From Acidilutibacter cellobiosedens (GTDB lineage: Bacteria; Bacillota; Clostridia; Tissierellales; Acidilutibacteraceae), in the NCBI RefSeq assembly GCF_004103715.1, contig NZ_CP035282.1:1974673-2038672 (forward strand): a stretch of 64,000 nucleotides of DNA, in the 5' to 3' direction. Positions 1-8,359 of the stretch are shown piece by piece. The notes under the pieces were generated by a model. It saw nothing but the letters and a program-made list of their open reading frames with translations. It had not been told where the DNA came from and did not search any database. How positions within the stretch are numbered: position 1 is the stretch's first letter; every line of letters begins with the position of its first letter. The translations under genes and the position numbers were made by a program.

Positions 1-326
1 AATACATTTTCTGCAACTGTAAACCCGGGAATCAAAGAAAATTCCTGATGTACCATACCTATTCCCGCATTCAGTGCTTCAACGGGATTATCAAATTCAA
101 CTTTTTCTCCATTAAGATATATATTACCTTCATAGCCGCCGGTTTCAGCAATTACATTCATGCCAAAGAGTATATTCATTAAGGTAGATTTCCCGGCACC
201 ATTTTCTCCAACAAGACCTAATATTTTTCCTTCTTCAAGGGTAAAGCTTACATCTTTCAATACTTGGTTTCCGTTAAAATCTTTTCCGACATTTTCTAAT
301 CGAAGTAACTCATCTTTCATAGACAA
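1..326 (-). CDS. ABC transporter ATP-binding protein (RbsA/MglA-like), C-terminus beyond the left edge
   Basis: Reading leftward from 326 gives an ABC ATPase N-terminus. Walker A GENGAGKST lies at residues 40-48 and a Q-loop-like MVHQEFSLIPGF lies near residue 95. The pattern matches sugar and nucleoside importer ATPases that carry two ATPase halves (RbsA, MglA, BMP-associated). The frame is open to position 1, so most of the protein is missing. A TTG at 326-324 sits 6 nt after AGGTG and is in frame with an ATG at 320, which would have poor spacing. TTG is therefore preferred. It lies downstream of the DUF3798 lipoprotein gene on the same strand, which is probably its substrate-binding partner. 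The substrate is unknown. Confidence 0.88.
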   Translation of the reverse strand, partial: MSMKDELLRLENVGKDFNGNQVLKDVSFTLEEGKILGLVGENGAGKSTLMNILFGMNVIAETGGYEGNIYLNGEKVEFDNPVEALNAGIGMVHQEFSLIPGFTVAENV

Positions 327-398
327 TAGATTCACCTCATCTTTGAATATAAATAATATTATTTTATAACCCATAGGAAAGTTTTATAAATGAGTTTT

Positions 399-445
399 AA
401 AAAAGGCTTCCTTAGTTTATTAATGCTTCGATAGAAGCCTTTTTT
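399..445 (-). terminator. Stem-loop between lipoprotein and ABC ATPase genes
   Basis: AAAAAAGGCTTC (399-410) pairs with GAAGCCTTTTTT (434-445) around a 23-nt loop. On the minus strand the stem ends in a T run. It lies between two genes that probably form one operon, so it may end only part of the transcripts and leave the binding protein in excess over the ATPase. That role is inference. Confidence 0.55.
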
Positions 446-453
446 GTTATAAT

Positions 454-493
454 AATATTTAGAAACGGTCCTAAAGGACCGTTTCTAAATATT
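454..493 (-). terminator. Perfect 18-bp stem overlapping the DUF3798 stop codon
   Basis: Positions 454-471 and 476-493 are perfect inverted complements around the loop TAAA. The core is AGAAACGGTCC / GGACCGTTTCT. The stem overlaps the stop codon of the lipoprotein gene. No strong T run follows, so it is more likely an mRNA-stabilising or processing hairpin than a full terminator. Confidence 0.55.
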
Positions 494-1718
494 ATTTTAT
501 ATCCTTATATTTTTCAGGAACAACTTCTTTACTATTTCCTAAATATCCTTGGCCAAATACATAGGTGTCTTGATAAACAAGCACATGGTTTTTAATATCT
601 TCTTTGTTAACACGATCATAGTACAGGGAACCATTCCAATCAGCTCCGGGAGTATATTCTCTGAAAGCATCGAGTACATCTTCAAGAGAACCTTTCTCCA
701 TTGTACCCTCCACTACATTTTTACCATATTCAACTAAAGCTTCCGTAGCTGTATATCCATAGGAGTAAGCCCATGTCCCCATTCTTTTAGCTCCGCCTTT
801 TTCAACTACAACGTCCTCGACTTTTTTAAGAATAGCAGGCCAATCTCCCGCTTCTTCCTTCAGATCAATGCCAAACGCTCCCGGATATCCCATTATCGGT
901 GAAGGAAGGTCAGGTTCAACAAATATGGCTCCCAGTTCTGCAACCCTCTTTAACAACGGCTCTGTCTGAGCATCATTTGTACAGAAGAAGGCGGTATCCT
1001 TGCCATATTTTTCAACCCATGCAGGCATCTTTTCAAGAATAAACTGTTGTGCGCCTGGAATTCCAACGTCACTCATTGGGTCCGGAGCTGTTTCAAATAC
1101 AAACTTTAATCCTAAGTCTTTACAAGCTTGTTCCATGATATTTCTTCTTACTGACAATAGTTCTATACTCATATGTCTTGGAAAGGAAATGTGTACAAAA
1201 GTCTTTGCACCCATTTTCTTAGCGGCAAGAACTATAAGATACCCACGATTTATGTTGTCAGGGTCAACAACCAAATCTGCAGCCCCTTCAATCATCGCTG
1301 TATCTTCTTGAGAAGAATTCGCTAAAAGCAATATATCAGGTCTCTTCTCACGAATCTGCTGAAAAGCCGCAACAGTTCCGGGAACAGCTTGATTTACTAC
1401 AATTGCTTTCATATCAGGATCATCGGAAAGACCTACAATCTGCGCAATAGTAGTTTCCTGCTCTTGCATAAAATTATCAGGATAGGTAACATGCTTTATC
1501 ATTCCTCCCGAATCAGCATCTCCATACTTTTCAATCATGGCTTCAGCACCACGAAGCTCATCCTCACCTTGAGATACTATTCCGGTAACGATACCAATAT
1601 GCATTTTACTTTCTTCACCATCTGTGGAACCAGCCGGTGGTGTTTCTGATTTAGAGCATGCTATTAATCCAAATACCATAACAATGCTTAAACCAATTAA
1701 CAATACTCTTTTAAACAT
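492..1718 (-). CDS. DUF3798 family lipoprotein, putative ABC solute-binding protein
   Basis: A protein of 408 aa with a lipoprotein signal: MFKRVLL, a hydrophobic stretch, then LIACS with Cys21 as the lipid-modified residue. The rest looks like a two-lobed periplasmic-binding fold (IGIVTG, repeated AIVV and DLVVDPDN strands). I recognise it as the DUF3798 family, which has no settled function. GGGGAG 5 nt before the ATG supports the start. The next gene on the same strand is an RbsA-like ABC ATPase, so its likely role is capture of a small molecule at the outer face of the membrane. The ligand cannot be named. Confidence 0.8.
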   Translation of the reverse strand: MFKRVLLIGLSIVMVFGLIACSKSETPPAGSTDGEESKMHIGIVTGIVSQGEDELRGAEAMIEKYGDADSGGMIKHVTYPDNFMQEQETTIAQIVGLSDDPDMKAIVVNQAVPGTVAAFQQIREKRPDILLLANSSQEDTAMIEGAADLVVDPDNINRGYLIVLAAKKMGAKTFVHISFPRHMSIELLSVRRNIMEQACKDLGLKFVFETAPDPMSDVGIPGAQQFILEKMPAWVEKYGKDTAFFCTNDAQTEPLLKRVAELGAIFVEPDLPSPIMGYPGAFGIDLKEEAGDWPAILKKVEDVVVEKGGAKRMGTWAYSYGYTATEALVEYGKNVVEGTMEKGSLEDVLDAFREYTPGADWNGSLYYDRVNKEDIKNHVLVYQDTYVFGQGYLGNSKEVVPEKYKDIK

Positions 1719-1739
1719 TTATACTCCCCATCACTATTT

Positions 1740-2160
1740 AGTTAAACCCATTTATAATACACGAATTCCACATTTTATAATTCCATTGTTAAGAAAAGAC
1801 TAATTTTACGCAGAATTCAGTATTTTCTGTATTTTCGTTATCCTTGACCCACCATTTAAATTAATAATAAAACCATATAAACCCTTTATTATTTTTAATT
1901 TATTTTCATATTTGGAAATTATTTTAATAATACAATAAACATATATACATTGTCAAATAACAATATGAACAATTTCGCATAATATTAATGCCAATATCTG
2001 GTTTGAATTTAATTTTATACATCATATATTCATTTTTTTATATAAAAAGCAGTTTGTTAAGGTTCTGTTAAAATTTTATTACGAAATTATTAATATTTTA
2101 TCACATTTATATTAAATATACAACCACTTTTATTCTCTATCTTCGTAAAAGAGCTTTCAA
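1740..2160. other. AT-rich gene-free stretch
   Basis: About 420 bases with no credible reading frame and no clear hairpin. It must hold the promoter of the DUF3798 gene near its left side, but I could not pick a convincing -35/-10 pair. Confidence 0.5.
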
Positions 2161-2162
2161 TT

Positions 2163-2207
2163 AAAAAAACTGTTACATCCGGAACTATTTGGTTCGTTAT
2201 GTAACAG
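2163..2207 (-). terminator. Rho-independent terminator of the GNAT gene
   Basis: CTGTTACAT (2170-2178) pairs with ATGTAACAG (2199-2207), extended by GGAAC/GTTC with mismatches. On the minus strand the stem is followed by seven T (complement of 2163-2169). Confidence 0.8.
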
Positions 2208-2220
2208 CCTTTAATATTTT

Positions 2221-2697
2221 TTAAATAATCTTCTCAAATTCAATTTCATGAAGAATAGGGATATTATCAAAACCGTATAATGGTATTTGAGGTTTGAGTT
2301 TCCTTGATCTCTGTATTGCGTTTATATGTATTTCTTTCATATAAAAGCCTCTTTTCTGGTAGTATCTTATGGCCTTAGTATTATCATTAGTCGTTATAAG
2401 CCAGACCCTCCTGCATTTATTTTCTTTAGCTTTTTCGATTACCTTATTAATTAAATTTGATCCTATACCTTGGTTTTCCACTAAACTATCAAGAGACACT
2501 ATCTCGCATTCACCATTTTCAATACTGTAAGTTATCACACCATCTATTTCCCCGTTTTCAACGGCTACATAACCTTCCAAGATATCTGCAAAATGTACTT
2601 TGCCTTTTGAAACTATTATTGGTGAACCCCAATTATCGGATATAAAATCAACTACATCTTTTCTTAATTCATCACAAATTGGAATGATTGTATACAT
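2221..2697 (-). CDS. GNAT family N-acetyltransferase
   Basis: A 158-aa single-domain protein. The acetyl-CoA loop is visible as LVENQGIGSNLINKVIEKAK (about residues 72-91), followed by the C-terminal strand VWLITTNDNTKAIRYYQKRGFY that is typical of GNAT enzymes. These transfer an acetyl group from acetyl-CoA to an amine of a small molecule or protein. The acceptor cannot be told. It is followed by its own terminator and preceded by the GyrI-like gene on the same strand with a 43-nt gap, so the two may be co-transcribed. Confidence 0.85.
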   Translation of the reverse strand: MYTIIPICDELRKDVVDFISDNWGSPIIVSKGKVHFADILEGYVAVENGEIDGVITYSIENGECEIVSLDSLVENQGIGSNLINKVIEKAKENKCRRVWLITTNDNTKAIRYYQKRGFYMKEIHINAIQRSRKLKPQIPLYGFDNIPILHEIEFEKII

Positions 2698-2740
2698 AAT
2701 TTATACCTTCTTTACATTTTCCATATAACTTATATTTAAA

Positions 2741-3376
2741 TCATTTAACGTACTTTTCTACGGGGAAACGCAAAACCGTTTTTAATTTCTCAGTCTTAGT
2801 TCTTCTCGGATCAGATATATATATTTCGTGATGCTTATGAATATCATCCGTTATATCTTTCAGTTGGTTATTGACGATAAACTCAGATATCCTATCAATA
2901 GTACGCTTCTCATCATCATATGCTCCGATATGCATTGCTTGTACGCACAATCCTTCTGTAAATATTTCAAATCTTGCCTTTGAAACATCTATAGAAGTTT
3001 TCTTTCTTTTACATTCCTCAAGGGCCCATTCAAATATTTCTTGAGTTACAAACTCCGGTTGTCGTATCATCGAAGTCCATAACCATTGAGATTTCGGCTT
3101 GTTCCAATCCAATTTTCCTCCATCACACCACCATAACCCTTCAAGAGGCGGTACCACATATTCAAAATATCCTTTTTTCTGTTTTCCGCTCATTTTAATA
3201 GTAAAAGTAAGAGAATACAGAATTTTAATACCCTCCTGATATTCTTGATCTTTCGGTTCTCCCTTTCCGTCAACCATGATAAAATTCATGGAAGGTATAT
3301 TGACCAAAACCGGTTTTTCCTTTGGTAAGTATAAATCTTTGTATTCCCTTTTGTAATCCAACTTTTCAACAGCCAT
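2741..3376 (-). CDS. GyrI-like domain protein
   Basis: A 211-aa soluble protein with the GyrI-like/AraC effector-binding fold: PSMNFIMVDGKGEP near residue 30, VPPLEGLWW near residue 76 and EIYISDPRRT near residue 186. Stand-alone members of this family bind small aromatic or cationic compounds, and some hydrolyse or sequester them. No DNA-binding domain is present, so it is not a regulator by itself. It lies just upstream of a GNAT gene on the same strand. Function beyond ligand binding is unknown. Confidence 0.75.
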   Translation of the reverse strand: MAVEKLDYKREYKDLYLPKEKPVLVNIPSMNFIMVDGKGEPKDQEYQEGIKILYSLTFTIKMSGKQKKGYFEYVVPPLEGLWWCDGGKLDWNKPKSQWLWTSMIRQPEFVTQEIFEWALEECKRKKTSIDVSKARFEIFTEGLCVQAMHIGAYDDEKRTIDRISEFIVNNQLKDITDDIHKHHEIYISDPRRTKTEKLKTVLRFPVEKYVK

Positions 3377-3540
3377 ATTTATATCTCCCCTTTCAACAAT
3401 ATATACGTCTTTCGTGAAATGCCTGATTATATAGTATTTACTTCAATTATATCAAACAATTCTTGACATCTGTATGTCAGGAATTATTTAAAGTAACATT
3501 TTTAATATTCAAATATAAAATAATATTAAATATCATTAAA

Positions 3541-3761
3541 GGAAGTGGTTAACCCGTACATTATATAGAAGTTGAAAAAAATGTAAGAATTGCAATTCAT
3601 GATTTAGATCCTAAAAGCAAAAAAACAATTATTTTGCCCTTATATTAAGCAAAGGAATAATAGGTTCCCAATTATATCCTTTTCAACATAGCGGTCACGG
3701 AATTTTTTATGATGAACTTGAATTGTTTAACTATATCTTTTTAGAATTTTTGCAAAAATAA
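3541..3761 (+). pseudogene. Alpha/beta-hydrolase remnant, internally deleted
   Basis: The first part reads YIEVEKNVRIAIHDLDPKSK (about 3562-3621), which looks like the N-terminus of a small alpha/beta hydrolase. After a frame change the sequence reads SKGIIGSQLYPFQHSGHGIF and continues to LEFLQK and a stop at 3761. That is the typical C-terminus with the catalytic His (SGHG). The nucleophile elbow and most of the fold are missing. No full-length frame can be restored. I interpret it as a decayed gene left by a deletion of about 600-700 bp. The family assignment rests on my memory of the end motifs. Confidence 0.6.
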
Positions 3762-3792
3762 ATTAAATGTAAATTATATCAAAAACAACATT

Positions 3793-4641
3793 TTATGAAT
3801 ATCTGTAATAATCAAACCGGGTTTTAATTTTAAATCCACTTTTAATGTAAAGATTATATGCTCTGCCGTTATTACTGTCGACTTCGAGAGTTATATCTTT
3901 AATACCCATATTTATGAGAATTTTCAGTAACAGATTAAGCATCTCTTTCCCGTATCCTTTGCCTTGATATCTTTGAGAAATCCCCAATCCAAATATGGAA
4001 GCTTCCTCTTCTAAGTTGACATTACAAGTCCCAATAATTTCATCCCCTAAGATTGCCATATAGGAAATTATTTTAGGGGAATTTATTGAGTTGATTATCA
4101 TACTTTTTTCATCCTCAAAACTGCCTCCGAATATGTCCGTATTCAAAGATATCATATCTTCTATTTTTTCTTGGGGAATTGGCTGCAAAGTTAATTTGGT
4201 ATTTTGGTTTTTAAAGAACTCTCGATTATATACCATCAGATATTCCGAATACTCATATTTAGCATTTAATTTTTTCAAAACGCCCTTTGCATCATTGCCA
4301 TTCGGCTCCTCAACAAAAAGTATATCGGAAATTGAATATAATTTTAATTCTTCGATAGCTCTATTCAATAAAGTATCAAAATATCCCTTCCCTCTATGGG
4401 AAGGCAAGGTATATGCAGATATCTCCGCTTCTTTGGAAGTCGGGACAAACATAGTTAAACAACTTATCAATCTATCCTCATCGTATAATAAATAAAAACA
4501 TTTTATTTCATGATTAAAATTTATTTCATTTGCTAAAAATAAGTCTCCCTTCAATTTTTCGTATCGTTGACAAATACGTTCAAGGTTTCTGATATCCGCT
4601 ACTTGAGATTCATTTAAACATTTAAGTTCTAAAATTTTCAT
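3793..4641 (-). CDS. Double-domain GNAT acetyltransferase
   Basis: A 282-aa protein with two GNAT modules. The first has a degraded acetyl-CoA loop around SHRGKGYFDTLLNRAIEEL. The second has SQRYQGKGYGKEMLNLLLK followed by LEVDSNNGRAYNLYIKSGFK. I choose ATG 4641 because GGGGGA lies 8 nt before it. A further in-frame ATG 27 nt upstream lacks a ribosome site. Tandem GNAT proteins acetylate small molecules, and one half is often inactive. The substrate is unknown. It stands alone between the hydrolase relic and apbE. Confidence 0.83.
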   Translation of the reverse strand: MKILELKCLNESQVADIRNLERICQRYEKLKGDLFLANEINFNHEIKCFYLLYDEDRLISCLTMFVPTSKEAEISAYTLPSHRGKGYFDTLLNRAIEELKLYSISDILFVEEPNGNDAKGVLKKLNAKYEYSEYLMVYNREFFKNQNTKLTLQPIPQEKIEDMISLNTDIFGGSFEDEKSMIINSINSPKIISYMAILGDEIIGTCNVNLEEEASIFGLGISQRYQGKGYGKEMLNLLLKILINMGIKDITLEVDSNNGRAYNLYIKSGFKIKTRFDYYRYS

Positions 4642-4712
4642 TATATATTTCCCCCGCTTCCAATCCAATATTATATCTTATATTTAATTATAAGATTCCG
4701 CTTTACTACAGA

Positions 4713-5765
4713 TTAATATTCTTCTTTAATTAACTTAAAATCCTTATTTTCTACAGAAAAAAGTTTAGAAAGTTTTTTAGGTAAGATTATTTCTTTATCC
4801 TTTTTAATAAAAATACATTCAACCTCTTTGAAATTATTCAAAAATTTCTTTCCCTTTTCTGTTCCCAAAACAAAAATAGTCGTTGAAAGGGCATCGCAAT
4901 CTATGGATTTATTTGATATAATGCTTACCGATGTAAGCTCATTGTTTACAGGGTACCCTGTTTTGGCATCAATAATATGATGATATTTGACTCCGTCTAC
5001 TATAAAATACCTTTCATAATCTCCCGAAGTAACCACAGAGCTGTCTTCTACCTGAACTATCCCTGCATAACTTCCTGTTTCCCCAAAGGGATTTTGTAAT
5101 CCTATCTTCCATTTAGTATTTTTCCCCTTATTTCCCACAGCATATATGTTTCCTCCCAAATCTATTATAGCCTTTTTTACACCATTGTCCTCAAGTATTT
5201 TTTTAACTTCGTCTGCCGCATAACCTTTAACTATACCTCCCAGATCCAATTTCATTCCTTTATCTTTTAAAAATACCTGATTATTATCAAGAAGCTCAAG
5301 TTTTTTATAATCTACCTTCTCCCTGGCAATTTCAATATCCTTTTTATCAGGTATACTGCTTCTTTCTATCTTTCCTTCTCCGTTTATGTTCCACAAATCA
5401 ACCAAGGGCCCTATTGTTGGTTCATAAGCACCATTTGATAGTTCGGCATAATATTTCGCTTTTTTCAACACATAGTATACATCATTATGTACTTTTACAG
5501 GTACTATTCCCGCATTATTGTTTACCTTAGTTATATCGCTCGTCTTTATTGTATTGCTCATCCTGTTTTCAATTTCGGCTATCCTTTTAAATGCATTATC
5601 TAATGTTTTTTCATCTTTCTTATCATATATCTTAATGGTCATAACAGTATCCATCATAAATTCCGTTTTTTCTATACTCTTGTTCTCTTCCTTATGGCAG
5701 CCCGTAAATATCAAAGAAAAAGAAAGTATAATTATAGATAATTCTAATAAATATTTTTTATTCAT
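4713..5765 (-). CDS. apbE: FAD:protein FMN transferase ApbE, lipoprotein
   Basis: ApbE moves FMN from FAD onto a threonine of partner proteins at the outer face of the membrane. The protein has a lipobox (LIFTGC), the conserved MDTVMTIKIYD start of the domain, DLGGIVKGYAAD for Mg/FAD binding, SGDYERYF, and HHIIDAKTGYPV. I take ATG 5765, which follows AAAGGGA. An ATG 18 nt further upstream has no ribosome site. It lies downstream of a double FMN-binding lipoprotein on the same strand and back to back with the rnf operon. Both the lipoprotein and RnfG/RnfD need this modification, so the context fits closely. Confidence 0.93.
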   Translation of the reverse strand: MNKKYLLELSIIILSFSLIFTGCHKEENKSIEKTEFMMDTVMTIKIYDKKDEKTLDNAFKRIAEIENRMSNTIKTSDITKVNNNAGIVPVKVHNDVYYVLKKAKYYAELSNGAYEPTIGPLVDLWNINGEGKIERSSIPDKKDIEIAREKVDYKKLELLDNNQVFLKDKGMKLDLGGIVKGYAADEVKKILEDNGVKKAIIDLGGNIYAVGNKGKNTKWKIGLQNPFGETGSYAGIVQVEDSSVVTSGDYERYFIVDGVKYHHIIDAKTGYPVNNELTSVSIISNKSIDCDALSTTIFVLGTEKGKKFLNNFKEVECIFIKKDKEIILPKKLSKLFSVENKDFKLIKEEY

Positions 5766-5792
5766 ATTGATTCCCTTTCTCACTATTTATTG

Positions 5793-5822
5793 AAAAAAGG
5801 CCCTAACTTATAGTCAGGACCT
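5793..5822 (-). terminator. Terminator-like hairpin between the FMN-binding lipoprotein and apbE genes
   Basis: On the minus strand AGGTCCTGAC pairs with GTTAGGGCC (G-U pairs allowed) around TATAA and is followed by six T. It lies just after the stop of the lipoprotein gene and just before the apbE ribosome site. Confidence 0.65.
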
Positions 5823-5829
5823 CATAATA

Positions 5830-6684
5830 TTATTTGGCCTGTTTCAAAGCTTCTTTTGCTAATTCAATCATTGTATCTCTTGTACTTGTAGCACCTGATA
5901 CTGCATCAAGTTTTAAATTTTCTACCCCATCATTATAAATTATCTGTTTTTGAAATTCCGTAATAGTATCAAATGCAGGAAGATGCTCATAATTTTCCGT
6001 AGATTTTATATCTCCTTTCTTAATTTTAACAGTCTCGGTTTTCTGCTTATTATCATCCCCGACTACAGGTTTCCCGTCCTTATCTAATACAGCCTTCGTT
6101 CCATCCATATCTTCTACGGCAACATCATGAAAATCAACCCCGGTAACAGTCCCATTTTTGACTACAATCTTGATCTGTGAAAGCCATCCGTGATTTGGTT
6201 CAGAAGCCTTTGCCTCATAAACTCCGTCTTTATAAACAGGACTATATGTTTCTCCCTTTTCAGCTTTTTCCAACAATTTTCCTACCGTATCTTTAAAACT
6301 ACTTTTTGTACTTGTAGCACCTGATACTGCATCATAATCAATATTATCTAAATTTTTCTTATCTGTAAACTGCTGATTTAAATTTTTAATTACCTCCAAA
6401 CCTTCCTTGTATTCATAATTATTTTCATTTTTAGCCTCTCCTGTCTGAGAAAAATATTCATTATAATCAAAGTCGGTTATTTTCCCATTTTCAACTTTCA
6501 TGGTAGACAAGGAATAAATTCCATGATCATTAGCGGGCATTTTGATCAAATAATCGCCATCTTTTAATTCCTGTGTACTGCTGCTTTCTTTATTGGTATT
6601 CGCAGCTTGATTATCTGTACCTTTAGAACATCCGGAAAAAACTAATAATGCTAAAATTAAACTTAATGATATAAATTTTTTCAT
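5830..6684 (-). CDS. Lipoprotein with two FMN-binding domains
   Basis: A 284-aa lipoprotein (signal peptide, Cys19 in VFSGCS) with two tandem FMN-binding domains. Each ends in the flavinylation signature: DAVSGATSTKSS near residue 120 and DAVSGATSTRDT near residue 265. The threonine of each SGAT is the expected site for covalent FMN added by ApbE, whose gene follows. Such proteins carry electrons outside the membrane, for example in extracellular electron transfer or reductase chains. The divergently placed rnf operon suggests a link to Rnf-driven redox, but direct partnership is inference. Confidence 0.88.
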   Translation of the reverse strand: MKKFISLSLILALLVFSGCSKGTDNQAANTNKESSSTQELKDGDYLIKMPANDHGIYSLSTMKVENGKITDFDYNEYFSQTGEAKNENNYEYKEGLEVIKNLNQQFTDKKNLDNIDYDAVSGATSTKSSFKDTVGKLLEKAEKGETYSPVYKDGVYEAKASEPNHGWLSQIKIVVKNGTVTGVDFHDVAVEDMDGTKAVLDKDGKPVVGDDNKQKTETVKIKKGDIKSTENYEHLPAFDTITEFQKQIIYNDGVENLKLDAVSGATSTRDTMIELAKEALKQAK

Positions 6685-6863
6685 TTTCTCTCCCCTCTCT
6701 TATTGTCCCGGATGGAATTCATTCTCCATCAGTTATTTTTATTACCCTTATCATCTTCATTTAATCACCTCAAAACATCTTTATAAATATTCCCACAAAA
6801 GTAATCGTCTCAAACAACAAATAACTTAATTATTATGCACTATCTTTGACTATTTAGATATTT

Positions 6864-6893
6864 TATACAAAATGGCAAAATATATGGTATAAT
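6864..6893 (+). promoter_or_regulatory. Candidate promoter of the rnf operon
   Basis: A good -10 TATAAT lies at 6888-6893 with a weak -35 TATACA at 6864-6869 (18-nt spacer). A TTGACT at 6846 is too far upstream to pair with it. The transcript would have a leader of about 110 nt before rnfC. Confidence 0.45.
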
Positions 6894-7010
6894 TAAGACG
6901 TTAGTGAATTATTTTACTATAATTTATCTAATTAAGTAATATATGATCAAAATATTTAAGAAACTTTTATTATTTAATTCAATTGTAATATGAATAAAGA
7001 GGTGGAAAAT

Positions 7011-8357
7011 GTGGAACTAAAAAATCGAACCTTTAAGGGCGGAATTCATATACCTCCTTTCAAGGAACAAACAGAATTACTCCCCTTAAAAAGAGCAAAG
7101 GAACCAAATTTTGTAGTTATCCCCCTTCAGCAACATATAGGTGCTCCTTGTGAACCTTTAGTAAAAATAGGAGAGAAAGTTAAAGCGGGACAAGTTATAG
7201 GCAGTTCACAGGAATTTGTTTCTGCAGTTGTACATTCAAGTATTTCAGGTACAGTTGCAGGAATTGAAACAAAATTAACTCCAACGGGAAACAAAGTAAA
7301 ATCTATAATAATTGAAAATGATGGCACAAAGGAATCAGAAGGAAAGATAGTTTCTAATGCTTCTCTTGAAAATATGACTCCAAAGGAGATATTGGATATA
7401 ATCAGAAAAGCCGGAATAACAGGTATGGGTGGAGCCGGATTTCCCACTCATGTAAAATTATCTCCTCCTCCGGACAAAAAAATAGATACAGTTATCTTAA
7501 ATGGATCGGAATGTGAATCCTTCCTCACATCTGATGCCAGATTGATGATTGAAAAACCCGAAAATGTAGTCTTTGGATTAAAAGCAATAATGAAAGTATT
7601 GGGAGTCAAAAGAGGATATATCGGAATAGAAGACAATAAGACAGAAGCAATAAAATCCATTAAAAAAACCTGTGAAAAAGAAGAAAATATTGAGGTAGTA
7701 CTTTTAAAAACCAAATATCCTCAAGGAGATGAAAAAAGGCTTATAAATGTAATTACAGGTAGAAAAGTACCTTCCGGAGGACTGCCAATGGATGTGGGTG
7801 TAATAGTGAATAATGCCGGAACATCAAACGCCATAGCCGAAGCAATTCTTGAAGGTAAGCCACTTTATGAGAGGATAATAACGGTAACGGGAAATGGAGT
7901 TAAGCAACCTCAAAATCTTATAGTAAAAATAGGAACATCTTTTAAAGACGTTATAAATCAATGCGGAGGTTACAATAAAAACCCGGGGAAAATAATAATG
8001 GGAGGTCCTATGATGGGAATAGCCCAAGTTACCGATGACGTTCCTGTAATAAAGGGAACTTCCGGAATATTAGTTTTAACCGAAGAAGAATCTAAACCGC
8101 AAGAGGTTTTGCCTTGCATAAAATGCGGAAAATGCTTGGAAGTTTGTCCCGTAAGATTGCAGCCCATTTATATAAGCAAGTATTCATTAAAAAAGCAATA
8201 TGACAAGGCAGATGAATATCATGCCTTAGATTGTATTGAATGCGGATTGTGTTCTTATGTATGTCCGTCAAAGATACATTTAGTAGAGTCAATAAGATTA
8301 GCAAAAAAAGTAATTACCGGAAAAAGAAAAAAAGCAAGAAATGATGGGAGGAATTAG
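7011..8357 (+). CDS. rnfC: Rnf electron transport complex subunit C
   Basis: RnfC is the soluble NADH-binding subunit of the Na+- or H+-pumping ferredoxin:NAD+ oxidoreductase. The 448-aa protein begins with the family-typical ELKNRTFKGGIHIPP. It has a glycine-rich nucleotide-binding region (ITGMGGAGFPTHVK near residue 140) and two C-terminal [4Fe-4S] clusters (CIKCGKCLEVCP and CIECGLCSYVCP). I prefer GTG 7011, which has AGAGGTGG 5 nt upstream. An ATG at 6990 in the same frame lacks a ribosome site and would add a non-conserved tail. It is the first gene of rnfCDGEAB and rnfD follows after 2 nt. Confidence 0.95.
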   Translation: MELKNRTFKGGIHIPPFKEQTELLPLKRAKEPNFVVIPLQQHIGAPCEPLVKIGEKVKAGQVIGSSQEFVSAVVHSSISGTVAGIETKLTPTGNKVKSIIIENDGTKESEGKIVSNASLENMTPKEILDIIRKAGITGMGGAGFPTHVKLSPPPDKKIDTVILNGSECESFLTSDARLMIEKPENVVFGLKAIMKVLGVKRGYIGIEDNKTEAIKSIKKTCEKEENIEVVLLKTKYPQGDEKRLINVITGRKVPSGGLPMDVGVIVNNAGTSNAIAEAILEGKPLYERIITVTGNGVKQPQNLIVKIGTSFKDVINQCGGYNKNPGKIIMGGPMMGIAQVTDDVPVIKGTSGILVLTEEESKPQEVLPCIKCGKCLEVCPVRLQPIYISKYSLKKQYDKADEYHALDCIECGLCSYVCPSKIHLVESIRLAKKVITGKRKKARNDGRN

Positions 8358-8359
8358 AA

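Noticed and set aside
6999-7013. ATG at 6990 as the rnfC start
   Set aside because: No ribosome site. GTG at 7011 has a good one and gives the family's normal N-terminus.
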